Part shown: in pieces, positions 42,973 to 54,900 of the stretch | Layout of the letters: each line of letters starts with the position of its first letter | Position numbering within the stretch: the first letter of the stretch is position 1 | From: Croceivirga lutea | GTDB lineage: Bacteria > Bacteroidota > Bacteroidia > Flavobacteriales > Flavobacteriaceae | Direction of reading: 5' to 3' | Assembly (NCBI RefSeq): GCF_014235875.1 | Contig: NZ_JACJUK010000003.1 | Span: 248,001 to 312,000, forward strand | DNA: 64,000 nucleotides | Notes under the pieces: generated by a model | The model's input: only the letters and a program-made list of their open reading frames with translations | Database searches by the model: none | Told to the model about the DNA's origin: nothing | Translations under genes and position numbers: made by a program

Positions 42973-44520
42973 CTAATTTTGAAACTCTAATTCAACCAAC
43001 TGTTTCTTATTACCACGTTTGGCATAAAAAAGCATTATATCTTTTTCTTTGGTAACAAAAGGTTTAGAAACCATAAGTGGTAAACGAGCTTCTTTAGCAT
43101 CAATAATTTTCTCATAAGACAATTTACCGGCTTCATTTAAAGAAATCACAAATACATTACGGTTTTTACCAAAGCCTTGTCTAAAAACCATACGTTCATT
43201 ATTAAATACCTGTGGGTTTTCGGCAGCGGTACAAATAAAGAAATAGGTTTTACCATCTTTAGCGTAAGAGCTATAAGAAGCATATGCCCCATCACCTTGA
43301 GTTACTTCTAATTTGTTGATATTTCTTACCCAGTCTAGTTCACCTTGTGCATCTATTTTAGCACTAACAATATCGTTATGATGGTAACGCTCAATTTTCA
43401 TGCGTTGACCAGTGCCCGTATTTTGCATACTACTGGTCACAAAATACTCTTCAGCGTTAAAGATGATATCATTATCAGCGGTAACCTCAACCCCTTTAAA
43501 AATCAGATTCTTAATTACTTTTTCTTGGTCTCGTCCAAATTTATCATTCATAAATTCTTGAGTAAACGGATGGTATTTTTCTTTTGAAATAGCTAAAGTA
43601 GACGGATTTAATTGATAATAACTTAAACCGTTATACCTGTTATCTTTTCTATCTGCATAAAAGCCCACACAGACCAATTTGTTGTCTTTTAAAATAGGAT
43701 ATAACGCTTCTGGCAATTTACCAGGCTCTTGAAACGCTTGCGTTTGCGCATCAGATTCAGATACTTTTATTAATTCGTATTGGTATTTACGTTCTTCTGC
43801 CTTGAAACGTTTCTTTTTAAAATACGCTTTGCCCATTACATAGGCTTCACTCAAATCACTGCTAATGGCTAACTGCTCAAAGGCATAATTTTTTTCTTCG
43901 ACTTCCGCAGAAAAATCATATTCCCATCTTTTAGTTAAGCTAGCATCAAAAAGATGTAAAGTATGCTTATTAAGTTTTCCTTTTCTATGATGGGTGCTTA
44001 TTAAAAAGCCATTCTTTTGTTGATCAAAAAGTAGAATAGTTGAAAAGCCTTTTTTAAAATCTCGATTGTAGTAATTCTTACCAAAAGCACCTTTAACCAC
44101 ATCTGATTTTATAGCCAATAAACGTTTTGGTTTAAAATCATAGTTTAAGACTGAACTTTGGTGTACCCAATATTCATATTGTTCTTTTTCGAAATCGTAG
44201 TTAAAGAATAGCAGATTTAAAATACCGTTCTTAAAAAAACCGTCAACGAACTGCATACCGTTAAACTTGTAATTGTATTCTGAAATCAGATTTAAATCGG
44301 CATCATAACGTTCTATTAGATATCCTTTAGGTTTTAAAACCAGACCTTGATAGTACGAACGAACTAATAAGTAGCCACCATCACCGTCATCTGACATGGT
44401 CACCAGATTAGAGTACTTATGACGGTCGTTAAAAGTTTCTCCAAAATCATAGGATATAGGCATATCTTGAGCAAGGCAAGACCCAGCCACTAAAAGCAGA
44501 ATACAAAGTAGGTTTTTCAT
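42973..44520 (-). CDS. Exported protein with repeated beta-strand blocks, function unknown
   Basis: A 515-residue protein with a signal peptide (MKNLLCILLL..., ending CLAQ). The mature part is a series of beta-rich units with 'LLFxxQxNGFLIST', 'YYFKKKRFKAEER', 'DGAYASYSSYAKDGKTYFFICTA' patterns that fit a beta-propeller, but I do not recognise a family. The ORF extends 6 codons further upstream (44538); the internal ATG at 44520 gives the clean signal peptide. It starts directly after the enoyl-CoA hydratase gene. Confidence 0.68.
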   Translation of the reverse strand: MKNLLCILLLVAGSCLAQDMPISYDFGETFNDRHKYSNLVTMSDDGDGGYLLVRSYYQGLVLKPKGYLIERYDADLNLISEYNYKFNGMQFVDGFFKNGILNLLFFNYDFEKEQYEYWVHQSSVLNYDFKPKRLLAIKSDVVKGAFGKNYYNRDFKKGFSTILLFDQQKNGFLISTHHRKGKLNKHTLHLFDASLTKRWEYDFSAEVEEKNYAFEQLAISSDLSEAYVMGKAYFKKKRFKAEERKYQYELIKVSESDAQTQAFQEPGKLPEALYPILKDNKLVCVGFYADRKDNRYNGLSYYQLNPSTLAISKEKYHPFTQEFMNDKFGRDQEKVIKNLIFKGVEVTADNDIIFNAEEYFVTSSMQNTGTGQRMKIERYHHNDIVSAKIDAQGELDWVRNINKLEVTQGDGAYASYSSYAKDGKTYFFICTAAENPQVFNNERMVFRQGFGKNRNVFVISLNEAGKLSYEKIIDAKEARLPLMVSKPFVTKEKDIMLFYAKRGNKKQLVELEFQN

Positions 44521-44541
44521 TTGGGGTATGCTTTCCAATAG

Positions 44542-45324
44542 CTATGAACCTGGAAAATCAGCTTTACGTTTTTCTAAAAATGCAGTTGTACCTTCTTTAA
44601 AATCATTGGTTCCAAAGCACTTACCAAAAGCGTCAATTTCAACGGCATAGCCATTCAATTCACTTTTATAACCAGCATTTACGGCTTTTATTGCCTGAGA
44701 TATAGCCACAGAAGAATTATTCGATATCTTACCAGCCAACTTCTTACAAAGTGGTAGTATCTCTTCTTGTTCTACCACATAATTTACCAAGCCATAATCT
44801 AAAGCTTGTTCTGCAGAAATCATAGCAGCCGTAGTAATCATTTCAAACGCTCGACCTTTACCTACCAATTGTGGTAATCGTTGTGTGCCACCATAACCCG
44901 GTATTAGACCTAGAGTTACTTCTGGTAAGCCCATTTTTGCATTATAACTAGCCACTCTAAAATGACAAGCCATAGCCAGTTCTAAACCGCCACCTAAGGC
45001 AAAGCCGTTAACCGCTGCAATTACGGGTTTTGATAAATTTTCAACAAAATCAAATAAAATTTCTTGTCCTTTAGCAGCCAATTCACCCCCTTTTGCTATA
45101 CCAAAATCTGAGAATTCTGAAATATCAGCTCCTGCAACAAAGGCTTTTTCACCACTACCCGTAATTAAAATAACCTTAACTGTTTTGTCCTCTTCTAATT
45201 CTTTAAACGCCACGTGCAATTCATGTATGGTTTGCTTGTTGAGGGCATTTAGTTTTTTAGGTCTATCAATAGTAATGGTAGCAATGCTACCTTCTTCTTC
45301 AATATAGATGTTTTCGTAGTCCAT
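44542..45324 (-). CDS. Enoyl-CoA hydratase/isomerase (crotonase family)
   Basis: A 260-residue crotonase. 'ATITIDRPKKLNALNKQTI' is the first block; 'VAGADISEF', 'PVIAAVNGFALGGGLELAMACHFRVAS' and 'MGLPEVTLGLIPGYGGTQRLPQLVGKGRAFEMI' carry the oxyanion-hole Gly and both catalytic Glu positions. It hydrates short- or medium-chain trans-2-enoyl-CoA in beta-oxidation or a related pathway. No beta-oxidation genes lie beside it. Confidence 0.93.
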   Translation of the reverse strand: MDYENIYIEEEGSIATITIDRPKKLNALNKQTIHELHVAFKELEEDKTVKVILITGSGEKAFVAGADISEFSDFGIAKGGELAAKGQEILFDFVENLSKPVIAAVNGFALGGGLELAMACHFRVASYNAKMGLPEVTLGLIPGYGGTQRLPQLVGKGRAFEMITTAAMISAEQALDYGLVNYVVEQEEILPLCKKLAGKISNNSSVAISQAIKAVNAGYKSELNGYAVEIDAFGKCFGTNDFKEGTTAFLEKRKADFPGS

Positions 45325-45378
45325 AAAAGCGATATTCGTTTGTTGTAAATTTAAATAATGTAATAGAGAGAAATTCTT

Positions 45379-46827
45379 TTATTCCTTTGGAAATTTTACC
45401 GTAAAAACGGTTCCATGGCCTTCTTTAGAAGTAAATGCTATTTCCCCATTATAATTTTCGACTATGTTTTTAACCATTCCTAAACCAAGACCCATACCGC
45501 TTGATTTTGTCGTGAATTTTGGTTCAAAAATCTTTTCTTTTACCTCGTCTGCAATACCAATGCCATTGTCGGCAACACATATTTTAACCATATCATTTTC
45601 AGTAGCCACAGTAACCAAAATACGCGGGTTCGAAACTTCGGGTACAGCCTGAATTGCGTTTTTAACTAAATTAGTGACCACTCTAATAAGTTGTGTACGG
45701 TCTAATTTGGCAATTGCTTCTTCTGTATCTGCAATAAAATGAATGTAGGGTTCATTAAAAATATCTAGTGCCAATTTAGTTACATCTACCACGTTCAAAG
45801 TTTCTTTTTGCTGCGCTGGCATATCAGCAAAATTGGAAAAGGCAGATGCTATGTTTGTCATAATATCTATCTGTTGCACCAAAGATTTCGAAAACTCATT
45901 AACCTTTTGTTGAATATTTGGGTCGTCTGGGTCAAACTTACGTTCAAAACTTTGTACAGATAACCGCATTGGTGTGAGCGGATTTTTAATTTCATGAGCT
46001 ACCTGTTTTGCCATTTCTCTCCAAGCTTGTTCGCGTTCACTACGAGCTAGTTTTGCGGCACTGGCTTCTAATTCATCAATCATAGAATTATAGGATGCTA
46101 CTAGCTTACCAATTTCAATACTGGAATCTTCTACATGAATTTTTTCGTTACGCTGTGTTAAATTCATTTTTCGAAGCTTATCTGAGATAGTTTGTAACGA
46201 ACGGGTAATGTATTTAGAAATAAAGTAGGCAATCACAATTGCTATTACTAACATTACCACATACACCCCTCCTAAACGTACCAAAAACTCACGAAGCTCC
46301 ATATTGTTAAAAGAGTTGTCTTCATAGTAAGGCAAGTGAAGAATACCAATGGGTTTAAATTTTGGGTCGGTTATGTAATTATATGAAGTTTGGTAGTTAT
46401 CACCCGCTGCCGATTTCTTTTCAACAAAACGTTTACTAATACTCTCACGTAAACTATTAATAATTATGGGGTCTAAGCAATGACTTATAGAATCCTGTTC
46501 AAAACTAGGCTTGGAACTTTTAATTAGCTCACCCTCTAAATCGTAGATGCTAAAATTTACATTCTGAACATCAGCAATTTTATAGATTTCATTACTGAAA
46601 ATATATTTTAAATTTTTGGTGGTAGGTTCGTAGGTAGTTTCACGAATGGCATAGTTAATACTTTGTATAATTTGCTCTTCTTTACGTTCTAAACGATTTC
46701 TATGGTAATCTTGTGATTGTTCTCGGTATTGAAACACCGTTATAGCTGCAATAAGTACAGAAGCTATAACCACCAATAAAATCATGGCGACAAAAATTCG
46801 AGATCTAAGCGAAAGATTTTTGAGCAA
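45379..46827 (-). CDS. Membrane sensor histidine kinase with HAMP domain (NtrY/EnvZ-like)
   Basis: A 482-residue sensor kinase. Two hydrophobic segments (residues ~10-30 and ~178-200) frame a ~150-residue periplasmic sensor. A HAMP domain follows (~200-252), then the phospho-acceptor H-box with His278 ('[16 protein letters not shown]'), the N box '[11 protein letters not shown]', the G1 box '[12 protein letters not shown]' and the G2 box '[13 protein letters not shown]'. The 'EIKNPLTP' sequence is that of the NtrY-like group. No response regulator gene is adjacent, so it is an orphan here. Confidence 0.92.
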   Translation of the reverse strand: MLKNLSLRSRIFVAMILLVVIASVLIAAITVFQYREQSQDYHRNRLERKEEQIIQSINYAIRETTYEPTTKNLKYIFSNEIYKIADVQNVNFSIYDLEGELIKSSKPSFEQDSISHCLDPIIINSLRESISKRFVEKKSAAGDNYQTSYNYITDPKFKPIGILHLPYYEDNSFNNMELREFLVRLGGVYVVMLVIAIVIAYFISKYITRSLQTISDKLRKMNLTQRNEKIHVEDSSIEIGKLVASYNSMIDELEASAAKLARSEREQAWREMAKQVAHEIKNPLTPMRLSVQSFERKFDPDDPNIQQKVNEFSKSLVQQIDIMTNIASAFSNFADMPAQQKETLNVVDVTKLALDIFNEPYIHFIADTEEAIAKLDRTQLIRVVTNLVKNAIQAVPEVSNPRILVTVATENDMVKICVADNGIGIADEVKEKIFEPKFTTKSSGMGLGLGMVKNIVENYNGEIAFTSKEGHGTVFTVKFPKE

Positions 46828-46919
46828 GTCGATTGGTTTTCAATAAAGTTAGCAAGAATCGCACCAAAAGTCACATTTTAACAGAAATCGTGCGCTAATT
46901 TTTTAGCCATAAAACGGTA

Positions 46920-47468
46920 TCATGCATCCGGATTTTTATCTCGTATACTTTTGTAAAGCTTTATACCCAACATTAGCAAAAGGCCTAAAACAAAGATTCC
47001 GACCACACCATAAATCCAGTTAAAAGCGCTTTTTAGTATTACCAAAAAAATTACGGCAAACAGAATTAGCGTTGTTACTTCATTAAAAATACGCATAAAC
47101 CTAGAGGTATATTTTATGTTGTCTCGCTGTAATTCTTTGACTATCAAATGACATTTAATGTGGTATGCCCACAATACTACCACAAACACCAACTTTACTT
47201 GCATCCAAGGCTGATATACTAAACCAGAATTTAAGTGTAACAGTATCAATGCAAAGAGCGTACATAATATTGCTGAAGGCCAAGTAATAATATTCCACAA
47301 TCGTTTGGTCATCAACTTTAATTGTGCAGTCAAAATTTCTTTTTCTGGCGATGGTTTTTCAGCTGCTTCAATATGGTAAATAAATAATCTAGGAATATAA
47401 AACAGTCCAGCAAACCAGGTTACTACAAATATCAAGTGAAGTGCTTTAATGTAAAAATATGCCTGCAT
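46920..47468 (-). CDS. hemJ: HemJ-type (UPF0093) protoporphyrinogen oxidase / CopD-like membrane protein
   Basis: A 182-residue membrane protein with four or five spans. Its start 'YFYIKALHLIFVVTWFAGLFYIPRLFIYHIEA' has the conserved His of the HemJ family, and the second block 'WPSAILCTLFALILL...WMQVKLVFVVVLWAYHIKCHLIVKELQ' has further His/Lys residues. The family replaces HemG/HemY in oxidising protoporphyrinogen IX in many bacteria. The divergent frame on the plus strand would overlap by 10 bp, but the start of that gene is better placed at 47597. Confidence 0.85.
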   Translation of the reverse strand: MQAYFYIKALHLIFVVTWFAGLFYIPRLFIYHIEAAEKPSPEKEILTAQLKLMTKRLWNIITWPSAILCTLFALILLHLNSGLVYQPWMQVKLVFVVVLWAYHIKCHLIVKELQRDNIKYTSRFMRIFNEVTTLILFAVIFLVILKSAFNWIYGVVGIFVLGLLLMLGIKLYKSIRDKNPDA

Positions 47469-47596
47469 ATGCTCTCAGATTTACATCACAAACTTACTAC
47501 AACCTTTTTAACTTTTTTGAAAACAAAGCAATTAACAATTTCTTAATGCATCCTATTGTATATATCTTCATCTTAGTAAAAACTAAGCTACCATTT

Positions 47597-48208
47597 ATGG
47601 GACCATTAACTAAAAATATACCTCTAGTATATTGTTGTTTCGCTTTCTTTATAGGAAACCTCTACCATAGTCATAGTCAAGATTCTATTCCAGACTACCA
47701 GCATGAAATAGCATTAAACACTATCTATTTACTTGCAGATGCATCTGCGTATTTAGTTTATGAAAACAGATTTAGTGATAAATTTTCTGCAGGAGCTGGC
47801 TTATGGTATGGACGATACGGAGATGGCAGTTCTGATTTTACAGACGGTTTTGGTGATGGTACGCGCGACTATGAGATTACACCATTTGCCCGTTGGTATG
47901 TAAGAGGTACGCAACGAACAAGTTTTTTTATTCAAGGTTTTGCGAGTATTTATGGAGGCCGTTATGACGGTATTAGTAGAGAAACCACAGCTGCTGGTTT
48001 TGGAGTTTATCGAAGAGGTATAAACAATTATACCAATCTTGCTTTGGGTGCTGCTATTGGTCAAGAATTTTTATTGTTCAAAAAGCGTGTTTCACTCGAA
48101 TTGGTTTTTGGATTGGGAGGCGATTTAATAGGGCGAAATTCGTATTACGATTACGATTGGGGCGTTTCAACTGCGCAATCTGGTATTAATATTGGGTATA
48201 GATTTTAA
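47597..48208 (+). CDS. Exported outer-membrane beta-barrel-like protein
   Basis: A 203-residue protein from ATG 47597 with a signal peptide (hydrophobic residues ~6-22, cut near SHSQ). The mature part has short alternating strands and Gly/aromatic motifs ('LWYGRYGDGSSDFTDGFGDGTRDYEITPFARWYV', 'FELVFGLGGDL', and a C-terminal 'SGINIGYRF'), ending in Phe as outer-membrane barrels do. An in-frame ORF extends up to 47459, but its extra 46 residues lack a signal and overlap hemJ. A lipoprotein gene follows 9 bp downstream. Confidence 0.7.
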   Translation: MGPLTKNIPLVYCCFAFFIGNLYHSHSQDSIPDYQHEIALNTIYLLADASAYLVYENRFSDKFSAGAGLWYGRYGDGSSDFTDGFGDGTRDYEITPFARWYVRGTQRTSFFIQGFASIYGGRYDGISRETTAAGFGVYRRGINNYTNLALGAAIGQEFLLFKKRVSLELVFGLGGDLIGRNSYYDYDWGVSTAQSGINIGYRF

Positions 48209-48217
48209 GATTTAGCT

Positions 48218-48757
48218 ATGAGAAAAATATTTGGAATTTTGAGCGTTTGCTTTTTGTTTGCAATAAGTAGTTGCATTTCTGATGACGATTTTTTTAGTCC
48301 CTTGATTACCATTGAAGATGGTTTTGTTTTTGATAATCAAGAAAATTATCAACTTGGCGATACCATTTATTTTACGTTAGAATTTAGCCGTTACCTTCCC
48401 GAAGAGGGCCAGCCAAATCTTTTAGACATCTTTGAGAGTACAGGTGCAAATGAGTTTTTCTATGACATTGAGTTCAGTAAATTTTCAAGCTTCTCTAACA
48501 GCTATCAACGAGTATTTGCAGAAGAGAGAAATTACTATTCACCTGATGGTGAAACCAATTCAGCCAGTTATAATCCTGTTACAGAAACCTACACTTCTAC
48601 CACCGCAATTGTTTTGGTGGAACCTGGGGAATATCAATTAAACTTCAATTTTACTTATTTTGGAAATTACAATTACACCCCAAACAACGTGTATTTGAAT
48701 ATTCAAAATATTGGTGTTAACACACCTCAAGAATATTTTTTCACAGTAACAGAATAA
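48218..48757 (+). CDS. Predicted surface-exposed lipoprotein
   Basis: A 179-residue lipoprotein with lipobox 'ISSC' (Cys19) followed at once by 'ISDDD'. An acidic cluster directly after the Cys is the surface-export signal known for Bacteroidota lipoproteins. The mature part is beta-rich with many Tyr/Asn ('NYQLGDTIYFTLEFSRYLPE', 'YNYTPNNVYLNIQNIGVNTPQEYFFTVTE'), but no family is recognised. It starts 9 bp after the barrel-like protein; the two are probably co-transcribed, and a terminator follows. Confidence 0.7.
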   Translation: MRKIFGILSVCFLFAISSCISDDDFFSPLITIEDGFVFDNQENYQLGDTIYFTLEFSRYLPEEGQPNLLDIFESTGANEFFYDIEFSKFSSFSNSYQRVFAEERNYYSPDGETNSASYNPVTETYTSTTAIVLVEPGEYQLNFNFTYFGNYNYTPNNVYLNIQNIGVNTPQEYFFTVTE

Positions 48758-48760
48758 AAA

Positions 48761-48795
48761 AATGGAGGGTTGTTTAAAAAAACATACCCTCCATT
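48761..48795. terminator. Bidirectional intrinsic terminator
   Basis: A perfect 10-bp stem AATGGAGGGT / ACCCTCCATT; the 15-base loop can itself pair TGTTT with AAACA. It lies between the convergent lipoprotein and propeller genes and is followed by T residues on one side and A residues on the other. Confidence 0.85.
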
Positions 48796-48830
48796 TAGTC
48801 ACTAACCCAATTTTTAAAGCTTTGGCTTGC

Positions 48831-51800
48831 TTATAAACTCAACGCACCAATACCAGCCTCCCACAATAACTTGTTATAAGCTGGTATGGTGTTATTTTTT
48901 AAATCTGTTGCCTTTGCCTTAAGTGTTTGCCACTCTTTTTCTAGCTCTGCTTTACGTTCCTTATTAGCGGTGTTCACTCTAGGCAAATCACTATTTGTCT
49001 GATTAATTAAGAATAAATACTCTGCTGTAAATTTATTTGGAAAGTTCTCTACATCATCATAGGCTTGCGACTTGCGCTGTACCATAGCCTCATCCCAAGA
49101 TTTTAATTTTGCTAATAACTCGGTTCCCTTTTGTTTTAATTCTTTGTCTTTAACTTTGGGTAAAATACCATTTAGTTTATTTTGAATAAGGTACAAGTTA
49201 TTTACTAGCTCATGCATGGTGGTAAGCTCTTTTTCCATCGCACTCATAAAAACATCAAACTCCTCATAATCCTCCGTTGAAACATTGTATGTAGTTATCT
49301 TTTTAATCACTGCCTTAGTAGTGACCGTTTTGCCATTAGCTTGTAGCGTGATGTTATAGGTGCCCGGAATTACTTTATGTCCCGTAAAACCGGCTTCGAT
49401 ATAGACTCCAGGTACGCCCGGCATGATAGGATGTTTCATATCCCACACAAAACGATTTAATCCTTCTTTTTTAGGCAATTGTGGTGCTCGTGGTGCACTC
49501 CCTCCGTTGTGTGGCACATAAGTGCTATCCTTTTTAGAGGTAAACGAACGAATCAATTCATTGTTTTCATCACGTATTTCTAAGGTGATGTTTGCTGAAT
49601 CATCCAACTTAGGCAACTCGTAATACAACACCACTCCGTTTGCTGGATTAATACCTTCAAAAGGATGTATACCTGTAAACTTATCGGTATTGCCACTCAT
49701 TGGGCTTCCCCACGACCCTAAGTAAGCGTCGTCTGGTTGATAGATTTTCACTTCATTACTATCCAATTTTTCATAAGTGGTGAGTACATCCAAATCGTCT
49801 AAAATCCAGAAAGACCTACCGGAAGTTGCTACGATTAAATCGCGCTCATGCACCTTTACATCCAAAATAGGCGTGGTTGGCAAGTTCAATTGAAAAGGCT
49901 CCCAATTGGCACCACCATTAAAGGAAATGTACATGCCCAGCTCAGTACCCGCATACAACAAATCTTTACGCTTGGTATCTTCTCGAACAACTCTGGTAAA
50001 TGCCCCATACGGTATTCCAGTGTTGATTTTCTCCCAAGAGGCGCCGTAATTAGTGCTCTTGTAAATGGCAGGAGTATAATCGTTAAACTTATATTTTGTT
50101 GTGGCAATGTAAATGGTGGCTGGATTGTGCGGCGATACTTCAATCGCATTAACCAAAGCCTCTCCTATGCCTTTAGGCGTGATATTTTCCCAAGTTTCAC
50201 CTCCATTTTTGGTTATATGAACCAAACCGTCATCACTACCTGTTAACAGTACGCCTTTTTCATGAGGTGACTCTATCATATACGCCAACGTACCATAATT
50301 TTCTGCACCAACGGCTTCGTTCGTATATGGGCCGCCACCATTACCCTGCTTTTCATCAATATTACGCGTTAAATCGGGTGAAATTTCTTCCCAATTCTTA
50401 CCCATATCGCGTGTGCGTAGTACCAACTGTGCCCCATGGTAATACGTACCAGGTTCGTGTTTGGAACCAATGATAGGTGCATTCCAATTGTATAGATACT
50501 TCATATTTCGGGCTTCCCTGCCTAAATATTGAATAGGTGCCGCCATAATTTTCGTAGAAGCTTTGCTTTCCATATCTAACACTTCTATAGTGCCTAAGTA
50601 ACTTCCGCCTAAAACATGTGTAGGGTTGTCTGGGTCAAACGCCAAAAAGGCACTTTCACCCCCTGCAGCGTAGGTCCAATCTTGTTCACTAATACTATAT
50701 CTACCTAAAGACCTGCTTGCAATACGTACCGAAGTATTGTCTTGTTGACCGCCATAAATGTTATACGGAAACAAATTGTCAACACTAATGCGGTAAAACT
50801 GAGCCGTAGGCATATGGTCTTGTGGCGACCATGTTTTAGCAAAATCAAAACTCACCGCTGCTCCGCCATCATTAGCAATGACCATATTATTAGAGTTGTC
50901 GGGATTAATCCATAAATCGTGATAATCTCCATGTGTGCCAGATAATCTCTCCCAAGTCTTTCCACCATCGGTAGAACGTAAAGCTGGTGCGCTTAACACA
51001 TAAACCGTATCGGTATCGTTGGGGTCTGCAAAGACTTCAATATAGTACCATGCGCGTTGCACCAACCGATTATCGCCACTCACCATTTGCCAAGAAGCAC
51101 CCGCATCGTTAGAAACAAACAATCCGCCTTTATCTTGGTTGGAATCGCTCTCTATTAAGGCATAAACTCGGTTAGAATCGGCACCACTCACTGCAATAGC
51201 CATTTTCCCCTTTTCTTGTGGTAATCCTTTATGGATTTTAGTCCAGGTTTCACCAGCATCGGTAGACTTGTACAGGCCGCTACCTTCACCACCACTAACT
51301 ACCATATTGGGTTTACGTTGATGTTGCCACATAGCAGCATACATTATTTCAGGATAGTTAGCATCTATAGATAGTTCTGAAGCGCCAGTTAGTTCATTTA
51401 CAAACAAGGTATTTTTCCATGTTTTACCACCATCAACCGACTTATAAATTCCACGTTCAGGATTGCCTTGAAACAATGCCCCCTGTGCCGCTACATAAAC
51501 GATATCTGGATTTGTAGGATGAATAATGATACGAGATATATGCTGGGTTTTGGTGAGACCAATATGCTTCCAAGTTTTACCTGCATCTGTAGACTTGTAT
51601 ACCCCATCGCCGTAGGAAGTCATTACCCCTCTAGGGGCATGTTCTCCCATACCACAATACACGATATTGGGATTAGAAGGAGCCACTGCCACCGCCCCAA
51701 CAGAACCCGTTTTAAAATAACCGTCAGAAATATTATCCCACTTTTGACCGGCCGTGGAGGTTTTCCAAAGTCCACCTCCGGTAGTTCCCATGTAATAGGT

Positions 51801-51959
51801 TAGCGGGTCACCAATAACACCGGTTGCCGTTACGGAACGTCCTCCTCTAAACGGACCAATATTTCGGTATTTAAGTGGACTAAAATAGTCGTTAGCGGTT
51901 TGAGCAAGACCTAAATACCCAAAAACACCCAATACAAGAACAAAAAGATATTTTTTCAT
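48831..51959 (-). CDS. Large exported VPS10/sortilin-like multi-propeller protein
   Basis: A 1042-residue protein with a signal peptide ([20 protein letters not shown]). It begins '[17 protein letters not shown]' then carries a series of Asp-box units ('S/TxDxGxTW': '[10 protein letters not shown]', '[10 protein letters not shown]', '[10 protein letters not shown]', '[10 protein letters not shown]', '[10 protein letters not shown]', '[10 protein letters not shown]', '[10 protein letters not shown]', '[10 protein letters not shown]'), typical of BNR/VPS10-like beta-propellers. A helical C-terminal segment (residues ~940-1020) follows. The frame extends 7 codons upstream to overlap the neighbouring gene, but the ATG at 51959 gives the signal peptide. 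It is a tandem paralogue of the next gene. Confidence 0.88.
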   Translation of the reverse strand: MKKYLFVLVLGVFGYLGLAQTANDYFSPLKYRNIGPFRGGRSVTATGVIGDPLTYYMGTTGGGLWKTSTAGQKWDNISDGYFKTGSVGAVAVAPSNPNIVYCGMGEHAPRGVMTSYGDGVYKSTDAGKTWKHIGLTKTQHISRIIIHPTNPDIVYVAAQGALFQGNPERGIYKSVDGGKTWKNTLFVNELTGASELSIDANYPEIMYAAMWQHQRKPNMVVSGGEGSGLYKSTDAGETWTKIHKGLPQEKGKMAIAVSGADSNRVYALIESDSNQDKGGLFVSNDAGASWQMVSGDNRLVQRAWYYIEVFADPNDTDTVYVLSAPALRSTDGGKTWERLSGTHGDYHDLWINPDNSNNMVIANDGGAAVSFDFAKTWSPQDHMPTAQFYRISVDNLFPYNIYGGQQDNTSVRIASRSLGRYSISEQDWTYAAGGESAFLAFDPDNPTHVLGGSYLGTIEVLDMESKASTKIMAAPIQYLGREARNMKYLYNWNAPIIGSKHEPGTYYHGAQLVLRTRDMGKNWEEISPDLTRNIDEKQGNGGGPYTNEAVGAENYGTLAYMIESPHEKGVLLTGSDDGLVHITKNGGETWENITPKGIGEALVNAIEVSPHNPATIYIATTKYKFNDYTPAIYKSTNYGASWEKINTGIPYGAFTRVVREDTKRKDLLYAGTELGMYISFNGGANWEPFQLNLPTTPILDVKVHERDLIVATSGRSFWILDDLDVLTTYEKLDSNEVKIYQPDDAYLGSWGSPMSGNTDKFTGIHPFEGINPANGVVLYYELPKLDDSANITLEIRDENNELIRSFTSKKDSTYVPHNGGSAPRAPQLPKKEGLNRFVWDMKHPIMPGVPGVYIEAGFTGHKVIPGTYNITLQANGKTVTTKAVIKKITTYNVSTEDYEEFDVFMSAMEKELTTMHELVNNLYLIQNKLNGILPKVKDKELKQKGTELLAKLKSWDEAMVQRKSQAYDDVENFPNKFTAEYLFLINQTNSDLPRVNTANKERKAELEKEWQTLKAKATDLKNNTIPAYNKLLWEAGIGALSL

Positions 51960-51969
51960 CATTACCAAA

Positions 51970-54900
51970 TTACTCCTCAATTGACAAATAATTTAAACCT
52001 AGCTGATTAAATTCAGCATTAAAGGCTTTCATTTCTTTTTCAACTAGAGCATCAAACTTGGCCAATTCTGAACTGATTTTAGTAGTCATTTCATTCTTAA
52101 CAGCAATATCTTGTGCTGTAGGTGGAAAATCATCAATACTTACCAAACTATTTAAATGCGCTAATTTGTTAGTAAGACGAATTGGAAAGTTCAATGGATC
52201 CTGATTACTTCTATTTTTAGTTTGATATAGCGCTTTTTCAACCTCACTAAATCCTTCTTTCATTTTCTTAGCCTTTTCAACCAACGTTTTGGTACGTTCA
52301 TCATCTTTATTTTGTTTGATAAACGCATCTAATTTCTCATTGATACCTCTTATCTTTTTGATGGATTGATGCGCCTTATCTACCGTCTCATTAATGCTCG
52401 TTATAAAATCGTACTGCTTTTGCATATCAGCTACAGAAACCTCAGCTCTTGGGTCAGGTAAAATTTTAAACCGTTCGGTTTGTGTGTTTCCATTCACGTT
52501 TAATGCAACTTGATAATCACCGGGAACCGCTTTGGCTCCATTAAAATTAGCCCACCAAAAAATCATACCCTTTAGTTTTTCTGCTCCTTTACCTCTGGTA
52601 TTCCAATTATGAATATTACCACCTTTTTCAACTTTAAGCATCTTATTTTTATCGGTTGCTTTTGTGCTAAAATTGGCCAAGGTGTCGCCGCTCATAGACA
52701 GATACGTTAGTTGTACGGTATCTTTTTCTTTGTCAAAATTATTTAGGTAAAAATGAGTTACCACACCCGCAGGGTGATTTTGACCTTCTGTTAAACTGGG
52801 TTTGTCTGCCGGTCTTGCTCTACCCTTAGTTCGATAGCTATCTTTTGGTGCAAATAATTTTACTGTACTTTCATTAGCAGCATTAGATAGCTGATGCAAT
52901 ACCGTTAAATCATCGATTATCCAAAGACTACGCCCCTGGGTTGCTACAATTAGATTGTTGTCTTTAATAGTTAAATCGGTAATTGGTACAATGGGTAAAT
53001 TCAATTGAAAAGGTTTCCAAGAAGCGCCATCATTAAACGAAATATACATCCCGGTTTCCGTACCTGCGTACAACAACCCTTTTTGTTTAGGGTCTTCGCG
53101 AACCACTCTAGTAAAATGCTCACTCTCTATACCGCTCGTTATTTTTGTCCACGACTTACCGTAATCAGTGGTTTTATAAAGATAAGGTGTAAAATCACCC
53201 AATTTATATCGAGTACCCGCAACATAACAAGTACCTTCATCAAAAGCCGAAGGTTCTACACTGTTAATCATCATCCATTCTGGCATACCCGTTGGGGTAA
53301 CATTTTCCCAAGTTTTACCCCCATCTTTGGTTAGATGTACTAATCCGTCATCACTACCTACCCAAAGTAAACCTTCTTTTAACGGACTTTCATTTGCTGC
53401 AAAGATGGTACAGTAATACTCTACCCCTGTATTGTCTTGCGTAATTGGTCCACCGCTACTCACTAGTTTATCAGGATCATTACGCGTTAAATCATCACTT
53501 AACAACTCCCAACTTTGCCCTTCGTTAGTACTAAGGTGCACATGATTACTAAAGGTGTACAATTTCTTAGGGTCATGTTTGCTAAAAATGATGGGGAAAT
53601 TCCACTGAAAACGGTATTTCATACCTTCAGCACCATACCCCATTGGATTATCTGGCCAAACGTTGATTCCCCTAGTGGTATTTGTTTCGTGATTCACTCG
53701 TGTTAAAAATCCGCCATAACTACCACCGTACACAATATCATTATTGGTTGGATCTACTGCAATATGTGCACTTTCACCCCCAGCTGTTGGCTCCCAATCT
53801 TTTTCTGAGATACTGCCACCGTCTGAACGGTGTTTAATACGTACCGTAGAATTGTCTTGTTGGGCTACATAAATACGATATGGAAAAGCGTTATCTGTAG
53901 TTACTCTGTAGAATTGTGCCGTAGGCTGATTGTAATACGTACTCCAGGTTTCGCCACCATCATAACTTACTTGTGCACCGCCATCATCACCAATAATCAT
54001 GCGTTTAGAGTTTTCTGGAGCTATCCATAAATCGTGATGGTCTCCATGAGGCGCATTAAATGTTTTAAAGCTTTTACCGCCATCAGTTGATTTATGGTAG
54101 CGCACGTTTAATACATATACCACATCTTCATCTTCTGTATCTGCATACACACGTGTATAATACCAAGCCCGCTGACGTAATTTACGTTCGCTATTCACTT
54201 TGGTCCACGTTTTACCTCCATTATCAGAACGGTATAATCCGCCTTCATTCTTATTTTCAACAATAGCAAACACCCGTTCAGAATTCACTGGAGAAACCGA
54301 CACCCCAATAATACCTAATGTACCTTTAGCAAAACCTTCGTTAGTTGATATTTCTGTCCAAGTTTCTCCGCTATCGGTACTTTTCCAAAGTGCAGAGCCT
54401 TCTCCACCACTACTTAAACTGTAAGGTGTACGTTGTGCACGCCACGTAGACGCATATAAAATTCTAGGGTTATTTGGGTCAAATGTTAAATCTACGGCAC
54501 CTGCCTGGTCATTAACAAAAAGCACCTGTTTCCAGCTTTGACCACCATCAGTACTTTTGTACACCCCACGTTCTTTGGTAGGCTTGTAAATATCACCTAA
54601 AACAGCAGCATAAACAGTGTTATAATCTTTAGGATGCACTCGTAAGCGCGGCACATGTCTACTTTTTTCAAGACCAGCTTTCATCCAAGTTTTGCCCCCG
54701 TCTTCAGTTTTCCAAATTCCATATCCGCTAGAGACATTACCTCTAAGGGTTTTTTCTCCTCCACCAACATAGATTACGTTAGGGTCACTTTGCGCCACTT
54801 CAACCGCACCAATACTACCTCCAAAATAACCGTCAGAAATATTTTTCCAGCTTCTACCACCGTCTAGAGTTTTCCAAACGCCACCGCCAGTGGCTCCAAA

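Noticed and set aside
47459-47596. 46-residue extension of the barrel-like protein
   Set aside because: It overlaps hemJ and hides the signal peptide that begins at 47597.
49848-54867. Many plus-strand ORFs of 60-130 residues opposite the propeller genes
   Set aside because: They are antisense to long proteins with strong repeated motifs and show no signals of their own.
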